Shown here one piece after another: positions 35,101-44,818 of a stretch of 64,000 nt of DNA. A program made the translations under genes and the position numbers. The stretch spans positions 124,001 through 188,000 of the forward strand of contig BCIA01000002.1 in NCBI GenBank assembly GCA_001599815.1. The letters are read 5' to 3'. The notes under the pieces were generated by a model that worked only from the letters and a program-made list of their open reading frames with translations, had not been told where the DNA came from and ran no database searches. The DNA comes from Furcasterigmium furcatum. Its lineage: Eukaryota; Ascomycota; Sordariomycetes; Glomerellales; Plectosphaerellaceae. Each line of letters starts with the position of its first letter. The stretch's first letter is position 1.

Positions 35101-35537
35101 TGCCAGTGGACAAGTCCGCGCAGGGAGTCTTGGAGCTGAGCGGCATTGATTCCGCGGGCAACCAGACATCCGGATATTTCCAGCGCCGAGACAGCCCCGA
35201 CGTCGTCTATCACCTGCAGAACCCGACCACGGTCCGCTGGACAGAAGACGTCCTTCCTGCCCTGTCAGGGGCAGGCTTGGAGTTCGAGATCGTTGGTCAG
35301 CGCGACTGGGTCCAGAGACTGCGCGATGGAGAACAGGATCCCGAGAAGAACCCGACCGTGAAGCTACTTGACTTCTTCGCGAACAAGTACGACAACGATA
35401 AACCAGGCCGCAGTGGACTGGTTTTTGAGACGCGCCGGACCGAAGAAAGAAGCGCCGCGATTGGCGAGGGTTACAATGTGGTTAACACTGGGCTTCTCGC
35501 GAAGTGTGTCGATAGCTGGAGGGCAGACTGGGTTTAG
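32145..35537 (+). CDS. NRPS-like A-T-R enzyme (carboxylic acid reductase type)
   Basis: Exons 32145-32417, 32476-33224, 33282-34290 and 34344-35537 give 1,074 residues. The adenylation domain covers about residues 20-560 (SSGSTGLPKP, SHYGATEMG, YLGRLDDRVTLFNGEKVLP). A thiolation domain follows (DFFAAGMDSLRA, phosphopantetheine Ser, about residue 630). The C-terminal NAD(P)-dependent reductase domain contains VLTGATGSLGAH and YARSKW. There is no condensation domain. Such enzymes activate an acid as AMP ester, load it on the carrier arm and release it reductively as an aldehyde or alcohol. Separate from the neighbours in apparent function, it may make a small metabolite alone or with the adjacent regulator. 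The substrate is not predictable here. Confidence 0.88.
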
Positions 35538-35983
35538 CTGGGACGGAACAAGAGCATCCATTGATAGAGACATGTACTTAAGCATCAAATGAAATTACTC
35601 GCATCATCAAGCCTACGAGGAGCAGCCCAGATTGCTGGATCGGTGACTGATCCTCGTGGCGGGTCTTTTTTTGTCCAGTGGGGTTGTATCGGGTTCGGAA
35701 CCGAGAAACAGCCTGATCTTAGCTTCCAATAATCGCGGGGAGCAAGACAACGTGCTCCCAAGCCCACAGGGCACCCCCGGCTGAATCGGGCGGGCTGTGT
35801 GCTAGCTGAGGCTGATCTCGGGAGCGCCCGTTCGATATTGTCTTGGCGCAAGGCATTTTTGATCTCATCGCTTCGTCTTGAAACCGCATAAATGAACCAA
35901 ATTGAAGCTTCGTCTCGAACGTTTCTAGTCCTTTTCTCCATTCTCAGGTCGTCGTGGAGGTGAGCTCCTCGTGAATCACAACC
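35538..35983. other. Intergenic region upstream of the GRDP gene
   Basis: A 446-bp spacer between genes on the same strand. It contains a CGG-GTTCGGAA-CCG inverted repeat at 35690-35703 and a T run at about 35666-35672. No gene was recognised. Confidence 0.35.
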
Positions 35984-38616
35984 ATGGCATCTCCTGCCTC
36001 TTCTTCTGCACACCCAGCAGTTCCAACACCCCAGCCAAACAGTCGCTTTCCCCTGAGCGATCTGCCTTCAGAACAACAATGCCACACACATCTCATGCTA
36101 CTATATTCATTTCGAAAACTCTGCCTCGAAATCGGCTACGAGAACGGGCTCTGGGGCCTTTGGGATCACCGTGTTCAGACCCAGCATCTCACGAATGACG
36201 ATGTACCCAAAGGTCTTTCGAAGCTGAGAGAAAAAAGATGGTCCATCTATCTCGCTCGAGCAGTACATCGATACACCGTATGGTGGTCAACATTTCAGTC
36301 TGCCCCTCTCACCGAAGCCGAGACATTCGTTGTTCGGGGTGACAGGTACGCCGACTACGGTTCCCGCGATCACAGGGTGACGTTGATGTGGTCCTGGGAG
36401 AACCTGCCTCCTCTTGGTACGCCCTTCATCCAAAACAGCAGAAGACCATTTCCCTTGCTCATGTATTCTAGATGTTCTGATGGTGTGGCACACGCATATG
36501 CTCAACCCCCGTGTGTACCTTGAGGACACTATGCGTCAGGGCATGGGAGGACTCTGGGCCACCGGAATGCCCTGGGATCTGGTCTCCCATTGCATTGAAC
36601 CACAATTCGACTACGATGTCCCTGAAGTGGCCAGGGTTTCGTGGACAGCAAGGACTGGCCTTGCCTGGAACAACCTGGAGGATTCCCCGTTCATCGACGT
36701 TCCCTGCCCGATCTGCCCGACCCAGATCTCTATGCCCTGGACAACATGTGACGTCGATATCCCGACCGACAACCCCGACCCGAAGGAGCTCCTTCATGAC
36801 CGACTCAATCTTGTGGGCCAAGGGTACGCAGACGGCAACATCCATCAGACCTGCCCGACCTGCAACATCACTATCGACTCGGATATTCTCTGCGTCGCAA
36901 AGTTCGCACGCCACGCGAGTGACCTCGTCAACAAGCAGTACCCAATGCCTGGGACACTCATAAGCCCCGCTAAAGGCATGCCGGAAAAGAACTCGCCAGT
37001 CGGCACGGTGTCAAAGCTGAACGCGGCCCTGACTGCTCCAAACCGCCTGGTGGCCATGAGTCTCTACCCAGCGATTATGGACATGATCAAAAGGGACGCA
37101 TACAGGAGACGTCCCACCATGTCGGCAGTTAGAAAGCTCATTGAGGAGCGGATGCAGCTGGAAACGACGATGGCTGTCATCGCGGGAGATGCATTTGGAA
37201 CATTCGCTGCCCAGTTTGCAGAGCAGATGCGTCAAAGGGGCCTCTACAATAAGAGTGAAAAAACGACGAGAAAGATCTCGCAGAAGCTGTCTATTGTCAT
37301 GCGGAGTATGCTGTCGCATTACGCTGGTGGAAACCATTCTCCTTTCGGTCTCGACTTGCGTGGAGCCGTGGTGCGGCAGGGTCTGTTCGTTGAGAAGATG
37401 TGCAAGGTGAGTTCCCCCGTCCATCAAGCCGCCTGGTGTCAGCCAGCGTCAGGTTATGCTATTTCTCTGCTGTTCATGTCTTTTCACGCTTTGCTAACAC
37501 CTTCCTAGTTTGACTGGCTTCACACACATACTGGACTGGCTACCATTCAACGAGCTCTTGTCAAGTACCAGCGTTTTCTGGAAATCGCCAAGGCCTATCC
37601 CAATAAAATGGTCGTCCCGACACTCGACGTCGATCTCATCTGGCACACACACCAACTGGACACCAAGGGGTACTATGGGCTCACGACTTCGAGAATTGGC
37701 AAGTTCCTTGGACACGACGACAAAGTTGACGAGAATAAGTTGTCCACGAGTTTCGACTGGATGTGCGACATGTACTACAGAACCTACCATGAGATATACT
37801 CGGAGTGCATCTGCTGGTACTGCGAATGTACGTGGTGGCCAAGAACAGAAAACTAACCCCTGGATCTTCACTGACACATTGCGCTTTAGCCATCAGGGGA
37901 GGGTATACCAATAGTCTGAGCATCTTGTTGGGTACATCTGAGAAGCAAAAGGGTAACTATCACCTTCGCCGTCCCTGATGCATCCAAATTCCATGCTCCA
38001 CGATGCTAAGCATTCTGAACTCAGCTATCAAGGACCTATATAACACCATGGAGTCCCCTGAAGCCGGAATTCACATCTCCGCACACAACGCCGTCAAAGC
38101 GCCTCTGTCCATGGACAAACACTGGACCTCGAAACAAGAGTACGAACAACATCTCGAGAGGCGGGAGCGTGGCTTCAAACGTGCAGAGAAGTTGGCCGCG
38201 AAGTATGGGAAGCCCGCACCCTCTCGACAGCACCGCTATGACCACTGGGGATTTCCATTTCTCCTGGCGGCGCCATTCGTATGCCCGATATTTTTCGATG
38301 CGGCCATGTACTCCGACAGTCTCTCGAAGCCGGAGGCAGGGTCGGGCGTAATAGCGGATGGAAATATAGGCGGGTGTGCCACCGGCTGCGGGAGTCTGAC
38401 TCAATGCGGTGCGCCACCGAATAATTCAGGCGGTGGAGGAGGAGGAGGGGGCGGGTTTGGTGATGCCGCAGTGACCTCGTCTGATATGTTTGAAAGTTCA
38501 GCAGATGGTGGTGGCGACGGTGGTAAGAAACCCTTTTCTTCAAGCGTTTTATTGTTCAACTTACTTACCATGCTGCAGGTGGTTGCGGCGGTGGATGTGG
38601 CGGAGGAGGCGATTAG
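35984..38616 (+). CDS. Glycine-rich domain-containing (GRDP/DUF1399-like) protein
   Basis: Exons 35984-36416, 36472-37406, 37509-37827, 38025-38522 and 38579-38616 give about 740 residues. Two copies of the family core are clear: DVLMVWHTHMLNP(R)VYLED and, about 330 residues on, TLDVDLIWHTHQLDTKGYY. A Cys pair precedes each region (CPICPTQIS, CPTCNIT; later CICWYCE). The C-terminus becomes Gly-rich with Cys (GGGGGGGGGFGD, GCGGGCGGGGD). The fourth exon border is uncertain: an extra exon from 37898 (IRGGYTNSLS) with acceptor at 38010 is also possible. Function in fungi is unknown; plant GRDPs are linked to stress and RNA-related roles. Confidence 0.78.
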
Positions 38617-38738
38617 CTTGTCCTCGCAATTCGCTGCTTCGTGGGGAGATGAACAAATAGGCGTTGGTTGGTTTCCATTCATTATGAGCCCATGTTTTAT
38701 TCTCATTCTATCTGAAGCCCTCCCAACTGTGCGCTACT

Positions 38739-39767
38739 TCATTCGATATTCTCTAGATCTGCCAGCAATGCCGTGGAGGGGGCAAAGAAAGTCGATCCAG
38801 TCACGGGGGTGGAATAGTCCAAGATTCGATCATGCTTCCCCGGAGGGTCGCCCTTGAACATCCTTTCCAGCATCTTCTCTGTAACCCACAGGTGCTTCGA
38901 GTACCCGATGAAGTACGTCCCGTACTCTCCAGAAGCGGCTGACCCAAACGGCATGTTGTCTCTGAGGATATCATGTTCTTGGCTATGTTCATCCTCAACC
39001 GTGGCGAGGGTCTTGTGGGATCGCTGGCCTGACTCCGCGTCATCCAGCTCGGTGTTATCAAGCTTCGTGCGGCCGATGATAGCTTCTTGCTCTTCCGTCT
39101 TGAGCGCAGTCCAACGTTTCAGGTCGTGGAGGTACTTCTGGACCACGATGTAGCTACCCCCTATTCCAGCTGCGTCATCCTGCACAACTGCAGAGTCGAG
39201 AGCTGCCTGTCCGACGGGGTTCGCGGTGCCATCAACGAAGCCGAGCAGATCTCGAGCGTCGAAGTAGCGGAAGCCAACGGTGTCGTCGACGACTTCAACG
39301 GACTCCCCCAGCTGTCCCATCAGCTGCCGTTCAAACTCGAAGCAGAGGTCCCGGCGGTCAGATCGGATGTGGAAGAGCAGATCTCCAGGAGTCGACACCG
39401 CGCGGTGAACTTGGCCCTCGAGAACGGGAAATGGCCGCAGCTCGCTAGGTCGAGGTGACTGTGTGAGGCCATCCCAGAGGCCACTGCCAATGCCCACTGT
39501 GCATGCGAATCCAGACCCGAGATCCCGGATCGCCACATTCTTCGAGAGATCCTCCACGCTCGACAAGGCTGACCGAATGGTTTTGATCGCATCTTTTCCG
39601 GGCTTTGCAGACAGCACCAGGAATGTCGCTGACTTGGTGAGCCGGAAGTCAACGGCCTGCTGCTGGGCCGTGTTGTTGACTGCGGTTCCCATGGTTCGTA
39701 CGAGGGACTGGCGCAAGCGAGTGGTGTTGCATAGATTGAGGGACGAGATGCGCAGAAATGGGAGCAT
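38739..39767 (-). CDS. DyP-type heme peroxidase
   Basis: This is a single exon of 342 residues. The DyP hallmark GFVDGTAN (GXXDG) is at about residue 185, preceded by RYFDARDLLGF and followed by GSYIVVQKYLHDLKRW, EHDILRDNMPFG and GTYFIGYSKH, matching the conserved C-terminal heme-binding part. The catalytic Asp lies in the GXXDG motif. The first about 25 residues (MLPFLRISSLNLCNTTRLRQ) are basic and lack acids, so a mitochondrial presequence is possible; an alternative Met follows at MGTAVNN. It would reduce H2O2 while oxidising dyes or phenolics. It is convergent with the GRDP gene (122 bp between stops). Confidence 0.88.
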   Translation of the reverse strand: MLPFLRISSLNLCNTTRLRQSLVRTMGTAVNNTAQQQAVDFRLTKSATFLVLSAKPGKDAIKTIRSALSSVEDLSKNVAIRDLGSGFACTVGIGSGLWDGLTQSPRPSELRPFPVLEGQVHRAVSTPGDLLFHIRSDRRDLCFEFERQLMGQLGESVEVVDDTVGFRYFDARDLLGFVDGTANPVGQAALDSAVVQDDAAGIGGSYIVVQKYLHDLKRWTALKTEEQEAIIGRTKLDNTELDDAESGQRSHKTLATVEDEHSQEHDILRDNMPFGSAASGEYGTYFIGYSKHLWVTEKMLERMFKGDPPGKHDRILDYSTPVTGSTFFAPSTALLADLENIE

Positions 39768-40098
39768 TTCGAGACATGGCCTGCTTAAGGGCGCCCTCTG
39801 GGTGGAAGTGAGATTGGCTTTGAGGGGATGGATTGAGCAAGGCAGAGTCGGCCGCTAGTCGTGAGGTGCTGACTGACCGTCGACGGTCGACGACGCAAGC
39901 ATGCATAGAGTTCACACTATAATGCGGAGTAGGGCACTTAGTCAGTCAAAAAAAAAGAATGACATCATTGAAGCTGCTCATGTCATTCACCGGTTGGTGA
40001 TGGAAGCGCGATGTGCGTTCGCATTCATTCAATATGTCGGCATCTCAATTTCTTGGCCGACCGGAAGAAACAGAATCACGCCATGTCCATATCAAATC
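39768..40098. other. Spacer between DyP peroxidase start and molybdoenzyme end
   Basis: 331 bp, presumably the DyP promoter plus the molybdoenzyme 3' UTR. An A-rich run is at 39949-39957 and a GTCGAC-rich palindromic patch at about 39877-39893. No gene was seen. Confidence 0.35.
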
Positions 40099-41875
40099 TC
40101 AATCATCCTCCGCATCCCGTGGATCATTCGTCTTCCAGAACTTTTCGTAATCCTCCCAGCTCTGTGACGGGAACGCGAGCGGAACCGTGATAGGGCCGAA
40201 GGGAATTCCCCTCTGCTCAAACTCGTCCAAGCGGGCCATGGTGACGGGGCGGGACTTGTTCACGCTGTACACCGAGATACGGTGACACGAGCTGGTGACG
40301 TGCAGACCCCAATTCCACGCGGTCCGAACATCCGGAGGCTGGGTGTTGAGCGCGTTGTCCCAGCACCGGCAGACGATTTCGACCCAGCCCTCGACGTCGC
40401 AGGGAAGATCCAGCTCCCAGGTACGCCACGTCCACTTGCGCTTCTTGGAGAGCTTCTCAAGCGGGATTGTGTACCAATTGAAGCCTCCGTCGGCAGAGAG
40501 CTCAACACGCTCTGGCCATCTGCCGCCTCCCGAGTAGGCCCATCCCTTGCACTTGATCTTGCCGCTGTGTATGACAACCTGCTTGGTCCAGGGCGACATG
40601 ATGGCCGAGCTGACGGGCATCTCTTGGATCTGGATGCCATCTGTCATCTTGAAGTTGTGCTTCCCAACCTGCTGGGGGAAGTACAGATATTCCTGGCTCT
40701 GTACAGGTGCCCGGGATGGCTTTTTGATGGCTTTGATGCGGTAAAGCCACTTGACGCTTCGGGCACCGATGTAGCCCAGGACGACGATACGAAGAGGATA
40801 CCCGTGGATCCTAGGGAGAGGCTCTCCGTTCATCTCCCAGGCCAACATAACCTCGTTTGCCTTGACCTTGGACCACGGCACGCTGACCAGGTAGTTCATG
40901 GTGTTGTCGTCCTTGAAATAAGTGTCTGCGCCGTAGAACTCGAGGTGCTTCGCGCCGTCAACCAGCCCACCACAAGCTTTGATGACCTTTTTCAAGCTGA
41001 TGCCGGTGTAATGGGCTGTGCCAATCGCTCCCTCAGCCCAAGGGGCCTGCGGGACTTCGTCGCCTTGCCCGGGATACTTGATGATCTGCTCAATACGGCG
41101 GGTTCCAGAGCACTGGATAGTAACCGTCTTCTCCATGCGGGGAAACTTGGACTCGTCCATGAGGTCGTCAAGTGTGAAATTTTGAGGTTTGGCAACGAGG
41201 CCGTCCATGACGAAACTGAAATCATCCTTGTTGATGATCGGGATCCCTCCATGATTGCGGACGAAATGGAGCGGATTGGGCGTGATCTCCTTGTCGGTTA
41301 CGAGGCGCTTTGGGGGCTCGCCGTTGTAGGGGAACTGGAGCAAATGCAGCATGTCTGGGTGCTTCTCCTTGAGCACCGTGTCCCAGGAGTCGTCTGGGAC
41401 AGCGTCCAGCTCGCCACCGACCGCATGATGCCACATTTTCCAGTGCGTGCCGGGAAGTACTGGATTGGTGCCGGGGATGGGGCCCAGCTGGAATTCAGGG
41501 TTTGGAGGGAATGTTTGAGCCGTCAAGATCTTGTGCGCCGCCTCCTTCTTGTCTGGGTGATTCTCCCACTCGACGAAACTGTTTGGTCCTCAGTAAACAT
41601 CCGAACACAACTGCAAGGTTCTTCACGACTCACCCCTTCCAGCCCTTACGCTCAGCTTTGAAAAGCTTCGTGGGGTCGCCGATAGACCTGATCGCTGCGT
41701 CGTCCCTGGTCAGAGCACCAAAGGTCTGGGGAGCAAAACGCTTCGTTGTAGGTCCAGTCATGTCGAGGACTGGGAGAACGGCCCCGGATAGGCCCTGTTC
41801 AATCTTCCACTCATCGGGTCTGTTGACAGTAGCTGCCACCCGTGAGTTCGTGGTCAAAAGCGCTGTTTGCGACAT
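40099..41875 (-). CDS. Sulfite-oxidase-family molybdopterin oxidoreductase
   Basis: Exons 41875-41634 and 41578-40099 give 573 residues. The Mo-co domain has NHGGIPIINKDDFSF, the presumed Mo-ligand Cys in TIQCSGTRRIEQI and RIHGYPLRIVVLGYIGARSVKWL. The dimerisation domain follows (GWAYSGGGRWPERVELSADGG, WELDLPCDVEGWVEIVCRCWD, NWGLHVTSS). Family members oxidise sulfite or form the Mo domain of nitrate reductase. There is no cytochrome b5 or flavin domain, so it is not a complete nitrate reductase. The Cys motif reads CSGTRR where sulfite oxidases and nitrate reductases usually have CAGNRR, so the substrate is uncertain. An approximately 100-residue N-terminal extension precedes the domain. Confidence 0.85.
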
Positions 41876-42544
41876 TTCAAGTACTAGATAACAATGCTGG
41901 TTCTCTGCTGGTGAAAAGATCAGAGAGACCGTTCAGCAGATGAGGGGCAGACGCCCATTATGAAATGCTGGCCGGCATCCGACCCCTCTCGTCCACGGCA
42001 AGGAAACCATGGTTGAAGGCTAGAATTATACTTTCGGTCGCTGGGATGGCTGCTCCGGAATCGTACAAGACGTGCACTAGTTTGCCGTCTGGGTGCCCCA
42101 AACAGCCATGAATCCATGATGACGCTGGGGGTTTGGGGAAGTCTCACTATGGCGCTTAAGCGTATGTATTGATTAGCATTTTGGAGCATCACCGGCGGCG
42201 TAACCTTGAACCCCAGCCTCGGTTGTCCGCTTTGCACCAGCAGTTCCGTGTTCCGGTCGGAAGAATTGAGGGGCTGGTGTCGCTCTTGTCTTCACCGTTG
42301 TTGGTCGGCACGTCATGGCCTAATCCTCGCGAGTTTGGCGACTTCCCTGCCTACCCCTGATCGGGATTTTGGTGACCCGCAGGTAGGTACACGGAGGTCA
42401 GCGGCTGGCTCACGGAGGGTCGAAGCTGTCTTCAAGGTCATTTTATCGCGCGTAACATGACGGGCGCTGCAATACGTTCCGGTCAGTGTGACATGTAAAG
42501 GTCAATTGAGACCTCGTGAGAACCCCACGTCTTTCGCGGTCTCA
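41876..42544. other. Intergenic region, no gene recognised
   Basis: 669 bp between the molybdoenzyme start and the 3' end of the glyoxalase-fold gene. Only short unrelated reading frames were found on either strand; no RNA gene or repeat stood out. Confidence 0.4.
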
Positions 42545-42967
42545 TCACTCGCTACCAGGATTCCCCCCCTCAATGAACTTGAAGAAAGTGATCCTGTTCT
42601 CATCGGGGTCCAAGATGCTGAACTGGCGGTACCCCCAAGGCTGGTCCGCAACGTGCTCCACGATCCGGACGGTCTCCTTGTCCTTGACATGATTGTAGAA
42701 TTCGTCGAGTTCGTTCGTTCCAAGAGCGATGAGGAAAGAGCCGGTCTTGAAAGTCTCCGGTGCGCTCTTGAAGAAGTAGAAGTTAGCGGCGGCCTTTGCG
42801 CCTGCAAAGATAGAGCAAAACGTGAGCTCTGCGCCAGGTTCGTCGTCCGGCATGGTGCCTCCCAGGGTGAAACCGAGGTCGCTGACATAGAACTTGATGG
42901 TGGCCTCAATGGACCGGCTCTGCAGGGATGGAATGATCTTCCAGGCTGATGTGATAGCCGCAGCCAT
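42545..42967 (-). CDS. Glyoxalase/bleomycin-resistance/dioxygenase-fold (VOC) protein
   Basis: This is a single exon of 140 residues from ATG 42967. IIPSLQSRSIEATIKFYVSDLGFTLGG at the N-terminus and WGYRQFSILDPDENRITFFKF at the C-terminus form the paired beta-alpha-beta-beta-beta units of the VOC superfamily. Members bind a metal and act as glyoxalases, dioxygenases or drug-binding resistance proteins. Family membership is clear; the ligand is not. An upstream open frame extends in phase to 43207, but it has no homology-like content and was not included. Confidence 0.82.
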   Translation of the reverse strand: MAAAITSAWKIIPSLQSRSIEATIKFYVSDLGFTLGGTMPDDEPGAELTFCSIFAGAKAAANFYFFKSAPETFKTGSFLIALGTNELDEFYNHVKDKETVRIVEHVADQPWGYRQFSILDPDENRITFFKFIEGGNPGSE

Positions 42968-44818
42968 TCTGGCTGAGTTCTGTCGATACTGGGCTAAGAT
43001 CGTTGATGGCGTTGTGTGTGACGTTGAGAGGGTGAGGTTGAGGAATGGAGAGGGGGCGCAGAACTTGAAGGGGATAACGCAGCAAGCATGGCAATGCAAG
43101 CTGACTTGGCCAATCAGATGCCATGATGTTGTGGAGTAGATTGCTTGCAAGGATGCAGGGGTCGTCGGGGACTCTCCCCGAAGGCCACTGCACCAGAACA
43201 TTTCCATGATGCACCATCAACATTCGATGCTCGACTTGAAGCATTCGGGCGTCAATTCTCTTGGAAGGTAACGCGACCTTAGCCCTTTGAGACACCGACG
43301 CCTGTGGAGCATTTTGGAAGCTCATTCGCGCTGTTCGGCTGTACTGTGGTGCCATGGCAGCTTGGCAGGACCGGAATCGAGGCAGTGCAATCGCTGTCGT
43401 CGTCATCGTCATCGGAGATATGGGCCCTGAAGCGGCGTTATTGGAGCTGATGTCCACCAGATAACCTCATGGGTCAGGCCGGAGATAGGGGCTTAGGAGT
43501 GCGGCTTGAATAAGCCAATTACTTGGCAGCGAGAAGTCTCGGCGCATCGTCGCGCCCGGCACTGCAGGTCAAAATAAGCTTGGTCCAATGCACCATGGCA
43601 AGGGGTCGCGTGTGGACAGGCCCACGGAGCCAAGGGACCGACCGGATGAATGCCGAGGGGTTGGTGCTAGCTTCCTGCATGTTGCTGACCTTCTTGGATG
43701 GAAGAGTTAAAGAAGAAGTGATCAGGGACTGAGAGGTCGACGACCACGTGGGCTCCCAGTCCAATATTCGTCGACGTTCAACTTGTGAATAATCCTGGCT
43801 CGGTCATACTCCGTCACCCGGACAGACTGAACTCTTGACTGGGTGCGCCACCGAGTCCTTGGCCGCAGATTATTTTGTCGCCGGAGTGGCAGGCGCCGCG
43901 TGTCCTCGATGCTAGTCTTTCACCTCCATGGCATTATTGTACGAGCTCCCCTAAGGCCAACCGCGTATCTACCGGGGTTAAGGGACCTGAAAGTCACGAG
44001 TGCCGAGAGATGCTGGAGGAAGTGATCAGCGTGTTGTCGTGAAGAGCATACAGATTCACACCCACAGGCCATTCGAACTCTCCTCCCGCTTACACGTGGA
44101 ACGGTGGAAGTACCAAACCGATCACCGGATCAATAAGCCCACTGGTTTTCCAGGTTGTTCAATGCCGCTGTATGAGTGCCTCTGCTATCAATACGGAAAA
44201 TACGGACTGCCTGGGGATATCGGCCCTGGAGAAGTGCCTCATCTGGTGTGAATCAGGACGCTACATTGGACATCCCTGCTTCACAGTGCACCCGCTCCAT
44301 CAGCTCACCGAGGTTGTGCAGAAGTCTTGCGTGGTGCCAAGAAGCTCTGCCGCACCGATTCATCATTGAGGCCTTGCACCATGAGGGCTGATCAAACCAC
44401 ATCCAACGTGTTTTAGGAAGGTCAACAAGAGCACGTGGCCTTCAGAGGATGTTCTACTTGTTCTCGAAGTGAACTCAGGGATCAAGTCAGGTTGGCAACT
44501 ACCATGGAGGGGTGGCTGGGTCTTTGCACCCACTTGAAGGTTCGACGTGGTGATCCATTTTGGCCACGCCTCTAACCCATGGACGAGAAAGTAACGGCGG
44601 TTGTTCCTGAATTTGATGTCCCAGTCAAGTTTAATGGAAATATTTGCTCGTCGCAACCGATCTCTGATCAATCATATAAAAGGGGGCAGTTCCCATCTGA
44701 GCTGCTGGTTGCAACAATAACGACCAAAAAAGATCAGCCTCATCAACGGAGGTTGAGATCACCATACGCTAGGCGCCCGAAATCCATTCTCGAGCTTTTT
44801 CTTCACCACGCCGACGCC
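42968..44818. promoter_or_regulatory. Long intergenic region with three CACGTG boxes before the phosphate permease
   Basis: About 1.85 kb without a recognisable gene. CACGTG occurs at 43744-43749, 44093-44098 and 44432-44437, all upstream of the permease start at 44819. CACGTG is the site bound by PHO4/NUC-1 bHLH activators during phosphate starvation in fungi. A TATAAAAG sequence lies at about 44675-44683. Confidence 0.45.

Noticed and set aside
1277..35703. Treating every CGG-N8-CCG in the window as one regulon
   Set aside because: The loose form occurs at roughly the rate expected by chance in GC-rich DNA; only the strict CGGA-N6-TCCG form is clustered.
40282..41661. 459-codon plus-strand open frame
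   Set aside because: It is antisense to the molybdoenzyme, shows no domain and exists because of codon bias on the coding strand.
42968..43207. N-terminal extension of the VOC protein
   Set aside because: The extension has no conserved content; the Met at 42967 directly precedes the first VOC module.
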